The notes below the pieces were generated by a model. The model had not been told where the DNA came from and searched no databases. It saw only the letters and a program-made list of their open reading frames with translations. Of a stretch of DNA of 64,000 nucleotides, positions 22,712-34,700 are shown one piece after another (within the stretch, counting starts at the first letter, position 1; the number at the start of each line of letters is the position of its first letter). Source of the DNA: Allacma fusca (lineage: Eukaryota > Arthropoda > Collembola > Symphypleona > Sminthuridae); contig OX359245.1 in the NCBI GenBank assembly GCA_947179485.1, positions 8,723,001 through 8,787,000 of the forward strand, in the 5' to 3' direction. The position numbers and the translations under genes were made by a program.

Positions 22712-22878
22712 TTAAGTGTTGTAATGATGCCAAAGCTTTTGCCACACTTTTGGTGGGAAACAGTTAAGCAGATACTGCTCAGAAACCATAACAATCTGTG
22801 CGGTTGGATTTGTTTTAGTATGCAATAATTTCTACACTTTACGTTTTATCATGCACATCATTGTGAATAAAAATTACG

Positions 22879-23045
22879 GGGTGCTTCATATCCTTTTTCT
22901 CCACCTCCCACCTCAGCCCAAATAAGAGAATTACTACTAAATTGTATGTATATGATTTCAGAAGCTTGTAGGAAATTCCTTTGCAGATTTCCTAAAATTT
23001 ATTTTATTGGCCCGTTTGAATTGTTCAGGTCACATTTCAGTCGGC
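22879..23045 (-). pseudogene. Decayed second copy of the 21.83-22.09 kb frame
   Basis: Nucleotide similarity to 21900-22050 includes GGGTGCTTCATATCCTTTTT compared with GGGGCATCATATTCTTTTTT, and CCTTTGCAGATTTCCTAAAA compared with CTTTTCCAGATTTTTTCAAA. Stops interrupt every frame. Confidence 0.35.
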
Positions 23046-24849
23046 CAGTTTCATGAACCAAAGTCGGTTTTTATGGATTTTTAATTTTAAGTTTTTTTTA
23101 ATTCCTACCAAAAAACTTCATAATGTCTTAAGTCTTTAAAATTATGTAAATCATACTAGCTTATGTTTTTGTGTATACGAGCACTCTCGTGAACACAATA
23201 ATAAACATACATACACACAATTCCTACCAAAAACAGCGTTAAATGTTTCCTTTTTAGGCAGCCTGTCGTTCATAAAAATCATTTGAAATTATATAACTAT
23301 TGTAGCAAACTTCATGGGAAATCAATGATTCCAACATCAACTTCCCAAGTCAAAGGAGGTAAACTTATGACTGAAATTTGTTTTATTGTTTTAAAAAGCC
23401 TCGATAAACAAAAAAAGTTTTTCTTCTTTCACATTCTTTTGTTCTGCAGTGCAGCCTGTTCAACAAATTACGAGTGTGTAACCTGAGCTAGTGGATATTT
23501 TATGAAATTATGATTTTACTCGCGTAATGTCACCCGAGAGATAAGCACATTCTAAATAATGGGGCAGGCAGAACTTTGCCCACGAAAATGTTCCAGGAAG
23601 ATTGCAAAATAAATCGCTGTTGACACTCAGAGTTCCGTTGTGAGAATAAACCTGTTTTATATATTGCCCAAGTTTGAGGTTTATATACCCGACATTTTTA
23701 TGACAATTTTAGTGGATGGAAGGAATTGGCTTGTTACAGGTGGAAATTCAACGAAATTGTAAGCAACGTAAGTCCTTAATTGTCTGTTTTACAAAAGTTT
23801 GTACATTACAGTTAGACTCTAGAACATTTATTTATATGCATTGGTTGCTTTTCTATTGAGAGACAATTTAGAATCTCGTCTTCCTCAATAAGGAATACAG
23901 CTTTCAGTGGCGGAGGGTAGCACAAGTTCTTCCTGAAAATGACAAGGTGTACCGTAATTACTTGTATGTCACAGTCTACGTTTGTGTCATTCATGAATTA
24001 TTGCAATCTCAATTCTTGGCTCGTTCCGTCATATATAATAATACGCATAGTTATCCCATGTTCCCGTGTAATGTGCATTTACACAAAATATATTGCCTCA
24101 TTAACACTGACTGAGTATCGCGTGTTAAGACCTGATAAATGAGTTATTACGAGTCCAATGTAACTCGGTATGTGAATATGCATAACTCCTTTTGCATGCG
24201 AGTTGATACATTTTTTGTGCTTAGAAATTAAAATCTCATTTCTAAGAGCTAATTTAAATTAACTGCAAAAACGTGTTCAACACGATCTTTTCGAGAATTA
24301 TTTCTGGTGACTTCAGTACCTGCTGCTAATAATATAGTATAATGTAGAATTTTCCACTGTATGTACTCACTGTATCAGCTCGGAAGTACAAACAATACTT
24401 ATTTTTTGTTATGTTATCTATATATGTAAAGTGTAATTACATGAAAGCTTGAAGTAGGCTTTTAAAAAATTATGACGATCACTTGCTTTTTAAAATTAAC
24501 TCAAGATTCTGTACCACTTCCATGTGTCATAGCACACCTGCTCCTGCTTGTAGCACATAAAAAGATAACTAATTATAGAAAAATTTAGTTAGCATAAACT
24601 GTACATTTCGTATTCACACATCAGTTTAATTACTTACAATGTACATTCATGTAACAACAACAAAATTCACCCAGAAGTGTTTTGTAATTACTAAGTGTTA
24701 TGTAATGTTGGCACGAATGAATGAAACAACCATCATATTGCAATATATTTATCCAATTTGAACTAGTTTCTCAAAAATGCCGCGTATTGTATTAGTATTT
24801 AATTGCTTCACACCTTCACAAGGAAATTATGAGATTTTCCAGGTCCCAG
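23046..24849. other. Non-coding stretch, nothing recognised
   Basis: Short frames on both strands (for example 23283-23486 and 23939-24142) lack conserved features, splice support or promoters. No repeats of note. Confidence 0.35.
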
Positions 24850-24885
24850 TATAAATAGTCATTGGGAAATTTTACCTGATCAATG
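24850..24885 (+). promoter_or_regulatory. TATA box and initiator of the Gln-rich secreted-protein gene
   Basis: TATAAATAG starts at 24850, and TCAAT at 24880-24884 gives an initiator A at 24882, 32 bp downstream. The ATG at 24883 overlaps the predicted cap site and would be skipped. The next ATG in the leader is 25056, the start used for the gene. Confidence 0.7.
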
Positions 24886-25055
24886 TACACCAAAACTTGT
24901 TGGTTTGCAAAACATTTGGAAGCCTTAAATTTGTAGTGGAATTGTCGAAGACAATTTGCTAAATTGTTCACGTATAGATACGTTCATTGCTGGCTGTAAC
25001 AATCTATCAGAAAAAATAAGCACTTCTATCAGTTCTACATTTCCTTTTTTGAATC

Positions 25056-25716
25056 ATGAAGAAATATCAAGAAAGTCCGAAAGTAACTCGAACAAATTAA
25101 TGTTTATTTTTAAATATTTCTATGGTGCTGGAATCAAACCTAATGCATTGAATTAATGTGTGGTTTACCATTTGTGTTATACTTTAAAATTTGAAACTAA
25201 TATGGCTGAATATTACAGGTCTTTCTTCTGATCCTTTTCTTCATCTTGACCACAACAAGGGCTCAAGAGAATTATCTATTAAATGAAAAATTCGTTGGGT
25301 TATTTAATCCAGGCCCACAATCAAGAATCTACTACAGTAACGATGATTACCGTCAACAGCAGCAACTACAAGAACAGCAGGAACAACGACAACAGCAACT
25401 ACAACATGAGCGGGATCAACAGCAACTACAACAGGAGCGGGATCAACAACAACTACAACATGAGCGGGATATACGACAACAGCAGCAACAACAACGGGCG
25501 CGGGATCTACGACAACAACAACAACAACAGCAACTACAACAGGAGCGGGAACTAATACAACAACAGCAGCAACAACAACAGGATCGGGAACTACGACAAC
25601 AACAGCAGCAACAACAACAGGACCGGGATCTACAACAATTACAACAGGAGCGGGAACTACAACAACAACAAAAACACCAACAACAGCAACAGTCTCTACT
25701 ATTCTGGCGGGGCTAA
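25056..25716 (+). CDS. Secreted Gln-rich repeat protein, paralogue of the gene at 28.2 kb
   Basis: Exon 1 25056-25082 (9 codons), intron 25083-25218 (136 nt, GTAACT to TTACAG, phase 0), exon 2 25219-25716; 174 residues. Residues 1-24 form a signal peptide (core VFLLILFFIL, cleavage after Ala24, before Gln25). Residues 25-54 contain FVGLFNPGPQSR, which aligns with FLGLFDTRPR of the 28.2 kb gene. From residue 55 to near the end the chain is Gln-rich with HERD/QERD/QQRD spacers, ending LLFWRG. The start is the first ATG after the cap site and splicing restores the signal peptide. Oddity: a good intron (25738-25853, GTAAGA to TTTCAG) follows the stop, in phase with a different frame of the repeat, so the tail may have been frame-shifted. 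Function unknown; extracellular, adhesive or silk-like roles are possible but unproven. Confidence 0.6.
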
Positions 25717-25926
25717 CAGGTGCGAGTACCAATATCAGTAAGATATTTTATTTTAAATGACTCAAAAACTACACACTACTTGAATGGAATTTTTAATCCG
25801 ATTTAATTTCTAATAATAATCTCTAATTTGAAATATTCTGTAACACATTTCAGAGCACCCGAGGAAAATTTTAATATGAATAGAATCCACAACAACACCA
25901 TTCTTCTATTTAAACAGAAAATCTAA
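25717..25926 (+). other. Possible third exon or 3' UTR intron of the Gln-rich gene
   Basis: Donor GTAAGA at 25738 and acceptor CAG at 25851-25853 bound a 116-nt intron, similar in size to the other introns here. The Asn/Tyr/Ser frame of the repeat runs through this donor and stays open to TAA at 25924-25926, giving a tail that contains YYSGGANRCEYQY and APEENFNMN. In the Gln frame the stop comes earlier and this splice would lie in the 3' UTR. Confidence 0.35.
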
Positions 25927-26761
25927 CTTCACGTAATACTCTGGATGATGGTCATTCTCAAATTTACTGGCTGGACTTTTAACATTTAGTATTATTTTGA
26001 AGTTAATAAAACTACAGATTTATAAATGAAAGCAAATGGGAATGAGATGCATGTTTTATAAATTGTATAACAAAATAATTACTTTGTCAAAGAGCATTTG
26101 TACAGGGGAAAAAATTTGACACAATCCAACTCAGTCGAAAAATATGCATGATCTAAATATATTGTAAAATCATTTTTGAGACAGAAAACGTGTTAGATAA
26201 CGTGACATGACCAGGGTTAACGAGGTGAGCTGTTGGATTGAATTAGAGGTTAATAAGACAAATTCAGACTATTTGGATTAAATTAAGGGATTCACTAGTA
26301 AAAATTCCAACAACTGGAAAAGGAATACGGCATTGAAAATAAAAATCTAAAAATTTGGTTCAGAATTTGACAATAAAATCCAACTAAATTTCATTAGATT
26401 TTACTTTTGAATAGACGAAGTGTAATCAGTTCAGTGTTGTCTAGTTCTATGCTCCACTTACATTCATTTAAAACATTTGTACTCAAAATGGTGAAAAAGC
26501 ATTGAAATATCAAATGTTCAAATCTTAAGGATGTGAAAACATCAGAAACTTATTTTGTGATTCTTTTGTCAAGATGCAGAAATACCTCATATAATTGCAA
26601 GTTTTTAGAAGTTGTATTCTACGTATTAGCTTTCTGTCAGACTAATGTTTTTACTCATTCAACTACTGCTTGATTTCATTTCCTCTAGGATCTAGTATCG
26701 TCTTATATATTCGATAATATTTCAAATCTTTGCGATTTTGAATACCAAAATATAACTAGCT
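25927..26761. other. Non-coding stretch ending in a hAT target duplication
   Basis: No gene is visible. AACTAGCT at 26754-26761 is the left target duplication of the next element. Confidence 0.4.
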
Positions 26762-27694
26762 TAAGCATGAGATCGGTTCGGATAAAACACAAATCCGAAC
26801 CGTAACCGAACCGAACCGAAGTTTTCGGTTAATATTTTCTCAAAATCCGAACCGAACCGTTTTGTCCGGAAAAAAAAGTCTCCTATCCGGAACCGAACCG
26901 CCATACATTGGTTCGGATGATTTTCATAACCGAACCGTTTGTCGGTTATCCGAATAACCGAAACAATATTGCACATTTTACCAGTGAAAACTTCATTCGA
27001 AATAAATAAATATTTATTAGAACCTTTTCTGGAAATCTTTGTTTAAAAAAAATTCGTTCAATATTAAAACAATTATTACACTAATTTTTATCAAATTCGA
27101 CCTATTATTTAACTTTAAATGACAACTAAAAACCTGTGGACCAAATCTCCAGTAAGACCAAATGGTCTCAAACCTCACTTTTCATCTTTTGCTCATTGCT
27201 CCCGCTAGTTTGTGTCCTTTTTACGGAGTCGGAGGTTTGATGGCATATTAGTTGTAGTATTAATGCAGTTATTTAATTTAAGCTAAAAATTAGATAATGC
27301 TGTTTGAAATAATTGCGATATGGTGAACAAATGTATGCGTACTCGTGGTTTATGCGTTGCGATTTCTAAATATATTGCATATACATAATGCAAGAATCGT
27401 TTGTCTCGAGGAATTCATGCTACAGCCATTCTCGATTACGATTTCCTAAAACTTTTAGGAGCGAAATTCAAAATCGGTTATCCGTCGGTTTAACCGATTC
27501 GTTACATTTACTTAATCCGAACCGATCGGATAAATTCATATTTAAAACCGAACCGAAACCGATATCCGGTTAGGCATTGACGTATCCGAACCGTTCGGTT
27601 ATTTCAATTCGGTTACGACTTTTCTAACCGAACCGTCGGTTTCGGTTAACCGATCGTCGGATAACCGCGTTAAACCGAACCGATCTCATGCTTA
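26762..27694. mobile_element. hAT-type MITE with CGGTTCGG arms
   Basis: A 933 bp element with an exact 8-bp duplication, AACTAGCT at 26754-26761 and 27695-27702, and perfect inverted ends TAAGCATGAGATCGGTTCGG. About 190 bp at the left and 220 bp at the right consist of CGGTTCGG/AACCGAACCG words. The centre is plain AT-rich DNA with no transposase frame. It lies between the two secreted-protein paralogues. Confidence 0.9.
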
Positions 27695-27890
27695 AACTAG
27701 CTCAACTCTTGAATATTTATTTAAAAATTTGCATTAATTTAGTCCCGGATTAATAATCAATTCCCAACCCTGGACATGACACAAGGCTTTTACATATGCC
27801 TTGCTCGGACAGGAATGCTTCTGGGTAAGGGTAGTACCTTGTTAGAATTCAATGGAATCCCCCAAGTGGACATTAAAGCACATAAATTCA

Positions 27891-27940
27891 TACGGAAATT
27901 TATAATATAAAATTATTTTAAAATTATAATAATTTCCGTA
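27891..27940. repeat. Near-perfect 50-bp palindrome
   Basis: Arms TACGGAAATT and AATTTCCGTA flank an AT-rich self-complementary centre with only small offsets, so the whole stretch can form one hairpin or cruciform. Confidence 0.75.
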
Positions 27941-28154
27941 TTATGGTCACGTGCAAACACTGACGAAAAGGGGAAAGAAATAAAATAAACTATGCTTATT
28001 AACCTGCATCAGATCAAGAGGTCAGAGACTGGCCAAAATTTTGTGAGTAAAAATATTTTGTGAAACATTCCCTGTGCTTCACTTCCCATCCGTATTTTCA
28101 GGAGTTACATTTAACAAAGTCTCCGATGTTTTGGAAAGTGAAATAATCTTACGT

Positions 28155-28179
28155 TATAATTAACTATATTCATTCAGTC
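28155..28179 (+). promoter_or_regulatory. Weak core promoter of the second secreted-protein gene
   Basis: TATAAT at 28155-28160 and the initiator match TTCAGTC at 28173-28179. The spacing (about 21 bp to the initiator A at 28176) is shorter than usual, so the TATA assignment is doubtful. The initiator is a good match and the first ATG after it starts the gene. Confidence 0.4.
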
Positions 28180-28191
28180 ATTGCTACAGAA

Positions 28192-28596
28192 ATGAATCAT
28201 TGTGTAAGTTCAAAGTTATTTGCAGTAGTATTAAACGTTTTGTATTTAAAAAAATTTTGTTACATGGGGCCACTACAATTTGCAATTCCAAGAATCTCTC
28301 CGAAGATGAATCGATCATATTTGAAGTTTTTTACTATCTTGAATATTATTGTTCCTTAGGTGATTTCCACTTTCTTACTACTGAACGCATCTGTAGTGCT
28401 GGCCCAAGTCCAAAACAACCCAGAGGAACCAGACCTGGGAACATTTTTGGGACTTTTTGACACACGTCCTCGTTTGAACAGCGATAATCGGAGATATTCT
28501 CGTTACGAGCGAGAAATTTTATGTACTTTTTACGCTCAGCAATTTTACCTACTGTGCTCAACAGCACTAATTTATCGTATTTTTTCTATTATATAG
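28192..28596 (+). CDS. Small secreted protein, paralogue of the 25.1 kb gene without the Gln-rich tail
   Basis: Exon 1 28192-28203 (four codons, MNHC), intron 28204-28359 (156 nt, GTAAGT to CCTTAG, phase 0), exon 2 28360-28596; 82 residues. Splicing makes a signal peptide with core VISTFLLLNASVVLA, cleaved after Ala19 before Gln20. Residues 33-42 (FLGLFDTRPR) match FVGLFNPGPQ in the upstream paralogue. The intron falls at the same place, just before the Val that opens the hydrophobic core. The arginine- and tyrosine-rich segment RRYSRYERE (48-56) stands where the paralogue starts its Gln repeats. The last 26 residues are hydrophobic with two Cys and may be true sequence or read-through of a lost exon boundary (a weak donor GTACTT lies at 28524). 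Function unknown. Confidence 0.55.
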
Positions 28597-28751
28597 CAAT
28601 TAGTACTACTTACAATTAGTGTAAAAATTTTGGAACTGGAGTAAAAATTATTTTTCCGTAAAACGTGAAATTTAGATTTTATATTAATTTGAATTATTTT
28701 TTGTGAATTTGAAGATCAATACCTTCATACGGGTTTGGAGGACAGTGCTCG

Positions 28752-31700
28752 GGGTACCGACACATTTATTTCAGTGGATAAATCCCTCTATTTTATCAAG
28801 CCCGGACCTGGAGTAATAATCTATTTTTCACTTCATTAAAAAACTTGCAGTATTAAGGCATCTTGCTCTCCCTATACCGCTCAATTAACTTTACTCTCTA
28901 ATGGTGTTTTCTGATGTAAATCTGAAGTTACATATTCAGTGTAAACTAACTTTACAAGGACATAAGTATTTGTTATTATTAGTGTCTGTGTTGTAACTAG
29001 TAATCAACTGGTAAGAAACAGTTTATGAAACTCAATGATGTGATGAAGTGATACTCGTACCAGGAACACTGAACCAATAAATTTTATTTGTTTATCGAAT
29101 AAGCAGAAAAAATTTGTAAAACGTATTGTAAGCATATTCCACCATTCATTAGCTTTATTGGAAGCAAAGTAGCCCTATGTGAATTTAAAAAAATATTATT
29201 ATGCTTAGCTGCGATTGTTGAACAATGGGTCGTAATCATAATTCATTGGGAATCATTTGAGTTTTACACGGCAATTTTTTGTACACAAGTGTCTCCAGCT
29301 CGCCAGGATGTTCACACAACCCAATTTGACAACTGACAACAAAAAAAACTGGCGTGGAAGCTCAGGTACTCGAAAAATATTTAATTTCACAGTCCCCAAA
29401 TGAATCCTCAGCGAGGATAATCGTTTCCAGGTGGTGATTATCTTATTCGCAGGCACTGTAGCCTGGTCATTAGAAATTAATTGTAATAAAAGACGTGCCA
29501 TTGGAAGCTTTTCTGGTGTTGGAAATTTGAACATTAATGTATGTGAGAAATGATTAGAGTGGAAGTTTAGATACTGCTTCAAATCTCACAACCATGGAAG
29601 TTCATTCCAACTTTGTGCAAATCAAACAGGCTTGACGTTTTTGTAAAATGTAATTGAAAGTCGTAGATCAAATTAGTACTAATTTTAATCACAATTCGGT
29701 ATTAAGAGATCGTTTTTTAAGAATGAATGGGATTTTAATTAAAAATTGAGACTTTAACGTGTCACATTTGAAAATATCCGACAGGATAATATAGAAATAT
29801 TTTCAATTTTTTATCATTTATAGACATTTACTTTTGTATATTTTCCCTGAACTTTCCCATTTGTTGTCAAATTTCCTTGACGCACTTCAACCACTGAGAT
29901 TATAATTTATAAGGATTATTTTGCACTTGGCATAATCATTCTAACAAGGCAATATTTTCGGATGTTACACGTGGATTCAAACAAAACAAAGCACATATTG
30001 TAGCATTCCCCAAGTGTGCTTCAAAACACATGAAAGTATTGCTTTATTTCTTCATTTTGTTGTTGTCACAGAGAATCCGTTTGAGAAAATACATTTATTT
30101 AAGCTTGATTATTTAATCCTACAATTGTATTTCTGATATATGTATATGAATTCAGAGGATGTCGTAAAATCCCCGTGTAATAGAACAGGTGGAACATTTT
30201 TGAGGGTGTACTCAAAATGTTTACAGTAGAGGTGAGTGTTTCACAGTTGTAAGTAGAAACTACCTTAAACCTAAACAAATGCGACGACCGAATACGTACT
30301 TGACATTTGCTTCAAAATTCCAGGTAACTGGAATCGCTTTGAAATATTTTGAATAAGGAAAAATAAGTCACCCCGAAAAATGCCTAACGAATTGTTTTGA
30401 AGGAAATAGAGTTTTCAATCTTTGTCACAAAATAATTGTTAAACCTATACAAGCACGCCCATTTGTAATATTTAAAAAATAAGTTTGTTTAGAATTTAGT
30501 TGTAGAAAGCCCGAAGATGAACTCAGTTACTGTTCAATAGCTTTCTAATTTTGATAAAAATGGATTCCACTGAAACCAACTTAAATACGAAAAATACGTC
30601 CATATACTTGGATTACTTGGAAAATAAATTGACAAGCTGTACTAATTTGCGAGCTTTCGACAACTAACGGATTACCATCTTCAGACACAAAACAGGTGTT
30701 AACAAATTTCTAATAAAAGTATAAATTAATTTTTCTAATAATTCAGTCAAAAACTGTTTTAAAATTAAAATCTGATTTTTGAAATTAGGGGTTTTCAAGA
30801 AATTCATTCATTTTCAAGAGGTTCATTTAATGAAAAGATTTGTTAATTTACATTAATAATTTCTCTTGCCTATTGAATGACAAGGTCGTCTTTTATTTTG
30901 CGTAGGAATTGTATTGGGTTGATTCAAATTAAATTTATGGGGTATGTATTTTTATGTAGATAGACATGGATTTAAAGTTTATGTATTTGCACGACAGGTT
31001 TTCCAAAGTAAATACGGCATAAAAACTGAATTAAGTACAATCACAATTACAAATAAAATGTACAGTAATAACTTTTATGGACACTCATGTATTTAAAACA
31101 AAGGTTCATTCCTTTGTTTATCTCAATTCTTGATGAACATAACCGTTTGAAACAAAGGGGTACCAAAGCGTTATTGGAGACTAGTCTTGAGGAAATGTTG
31201 AACTATAAATAATGTATGAAATATTTTCAACACTTTTCTTGAATTTCGAAGATTAAGCAATTACAGTTGTATATAGGATGACCCTGATACGCTCTTTGTA
31301 AAGTAGGAATAAACCATTGATACGCACATGTTAGAATAAAGAATTAATGTAATGTATAATAATAAAACTAAAAGGATACAAATAAGAATAGAGAGTAAAA
31401 GTATGAAGTATGAATGAACATAGGAATGTGTAAAAGTGAGTAGTACGTGTATAAGCTTGCTGACCGTTGGGTACCGACACATTTATTTCAGTGGATAAAT
31501 CCCTCTATTTTATCAAGCCCGGACCTGGAGTAATAATCTATTTTTCACTTCATTAAAAAACTTGTAGTATTAAGGCATCTTGCTCTCCCTATACCGCTCA
31601 ATTAACTTTACTCTCTAATCGTGTTATCTGATGTCAATCTGAAGTTACATATTCAGTGTAAACTAACTTTACAAGGACATAAGTATTTGTTATTATTAGT

Positions 31701-34700
31701 GTCTGTGTTGTAACTAGTAATCAACTGGTAAAAAACAGTTTATGAAACTCAATGATGTGATGAAGTGATACTCGTACCAGGAACACTGAACCAATAAATT
31801 TTATTTGTTTATCGAATAAGCAGAAAAAATTTGTAAAACGTATTGTAAGCATATTCCACCATTCATTAGCTTTATTGGAAGCAAAGTAGCCCTATGTGAA
31901 TTTAAAAAAATATTATTATGCTTAGCTGCGATTGTTGAACAATGGGTCGTAATCATAATTCATTGGGAATCATTTGAGTTTTACACGGCAATTTTTTGTA
32001 CACAAGTGTCTCCAGCTCGCCAGGATGTTCACACAACCCAATTTGACAACTGACAACAAAAAAAACTGGCGTGGAAGCTCAGGTACTCGAAAAATATTTA
32101 ATTTCACAGTCCCCAAATGAATCCTCAGCGAGGATAATCGTTTCCAGGTGGTGATTATCTTATTCGCAGGCACTGTAGCCTGGTCATTAGAAATTAATTG
32201 TAATAAAAGACGTGCCATTGGAAGCTTTTCTGGTGTTGGAAATTGGAACATTTATGTATGTGAGAAATGATTAGAGTGGAAGTTTAGATACTGCTTCAAA
32301 TCTCACAACCATGGAAGTTCATTCCAACTTTGTGCAAATCAAACAGGCTTGACGTTTTTGTAAAATGTAATTGAAAGTCGTAGATCAAATTAGTACTAAT
32401 TTTAATCACAATTCGGTATTAAGAGATCGTTTTTTAAGAATGAATGGGATTTTAATTAAAAATTGAGACTTTAACGTGTCACATTTGAAAATATCCGACA
32501 GGATAATATAGAAATATTTTCAATTTTTTATCATTTATAGACATTTACTTTTGTATATTTTCCCTGAACTTTCCCATTTGTTGTCAAGTTTCCTTGACGC
32601 ACTTCAACCACTGAGATTATAATTTATAAGGATTATTTTGCAGTTGGCATAATCATTCTAACAAGGCAATATTTTCGGATGTTACACGTGGATTCAAACA
32701 AAACAAAGCACATATTGTAGCATTCCCCAAGTGTGCTTCAAAACACATGAAAGTATTGCTTTATTTCTTCATTTTGTTGTTGTCACAGAGAATCCGTTTG
32801 AGAAAATACATTTATTTAAGCTTGATTATTTAATCCTACAATTGTATTTCTGATATATGTATATGAATTCAGAGGATGTCGTAAAATCCCCGTGTAATAG
32901 AACAGGTGGAACATTTTTGAGGGTGTACTCAAAATGTTTACAGTAGAGGTGAGTGTTTCACAGTTGTAAGTAGAAACTACCTTAAACCTAAACAAATGCG
33001 ACGACCGAATACGTACTTGACATTTGCTTCAAAATTCCAGGTAACTGGAATCGCTTTGAAATATTTTGAATAAGGAAAAATAAGTCACCCCGAAAAATGC
33101 CTAACGAATTGTTTTGAAGGAAATAGAGTTTTCAATCTTTGTCACAAAATAATTGTTAAACCTATACAAGCACGCCCATTTGTAATATTTAAAAAATAAG
33201 TTTGTTTAGAATTTAGTTGTAGAAAGCCCGAAGATGAACTCAGTTACTGTTCAATAGCTTTCTAATTTTGATAAAAATGGATTCCACTGAAACCAACTTA
33301 AATACGAAAAATACGTCCATATACTTGGATTACTTGGAAAATAAATTGACAAGCTGTACTAATTTGCGAGCTTTCGACAACTAACGGATTACCATCTTCA
33401 GACACAAAACAGAAGGTGTTAACAAATTTCTAATAAAAGTATAAATTAATTTTTCTAATAATTCAGTCAAAAACTGTTTTAAAATTAAAATCTGATTTTT
33501 GAAATTAGGGGTTTTCAAGAAATTCATTCATTTTCAAGAGGTTCATTTAATGAAAAGATTTGTTAATTTACATTAATAATTTCTCTTGCCTATTGAATGA
33601 CAAGGTCGTCTTTTATTTTGCGTAGGAATTGTATTGGGTTGATTCAAATTAAATTTATGGGGTATGTATTTTTATGTAGATAGACATGGATTTAAAGTTT
33701 ATGTATTTGCACGACAGGTTTTCCAAAGTAAATACGGCATAAAAACTGAATTAAGTACAATCACAATTACAAATAAACATGTACAGTAATAACTTTTATG
33801 GACACTCATGTATTTAAAACAAAGGTTCATTCCTTTGTTTATCTCAATTCTTGATGAACATAACCGTTTGAAACAAAGGGGTACCAAAGCGTTATTGGAG
33901 ACTAGTCTTGAGGAAATGTTGAACTATAAATAATGTATGAAATATTTTCAACACTTTTCTTGAATTTCGAAGATTAAGCAATTACAGTTGTATATAGGAT
34001 GACCCTGATACGCTCTTTGTAAAGTAGGAATAAACCATTGATACGCACATGTTAGAATAAAGAATTAATGTAGTGTATAATAATAAAACTAAAAGGATAC
34101 AAATAAGAATAGAGAGTAAAAGTATGAAGTATGAATGAACATAGGAATGTGTAAAAGTGAGTAGTACGTTCATAAGCTTGCTGACCGTTGGGTACCGACA
34201 CATTTATTTCAGTGGATAAATCCCTCTATTTTATCAAGCCCGGACCTGGAGTAATAATCTATTTTTCACTTCATTAAAAAACTTGTAGTATTAAGGCATC
34301 TTGCTCTCCCTATACCGCTCAATTAACTTTACTCTCTAATCGTGTTATCTGATGTCAATCTGAAGTTACATATTCAGTGTAAACTAACTTTACAAGGACA
34401 TAAGTATTTGTTATTATTAGTGTCTGTGTTGTAACTAGTAATCAACTGGTAAAAAACAGTTTATGAAACTCAATGATGTGATGAAGTGATACTCGTACCA
34501 GGAACACTGAACCAATAAATTTTATTTGTTTATCGAATAAGCAGAAAAAATTTGTAAAACGTATTGTAAGCATATTCCACCATTCATTAGCTTTATTGGA
34601 AGCAAAGTAGCCCTATGTGAATTTAAAAAAATATTATTATGCTTAGCTGCGATTGTTGAACAATGGGTCGTAATCATAATTCATTGGGAATCATTTGAGT

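Noticed and set aside
25304..25732. 142-codon minus-strand frame rich in Val and Ala
   Set aside because: It is the antisense of the Gln-rich repeat. The plus strand has the promoter, signal peptide and splice sites.
33699..33887. Recurring 62-codon minus-strand frame (MVPLCFKRLCSS...) in most array copies
   Set aside because: Present only because the units are near-identical. It is missing in copies 1 and 4, where one base is absent, and it has no signal, domain or promoter.
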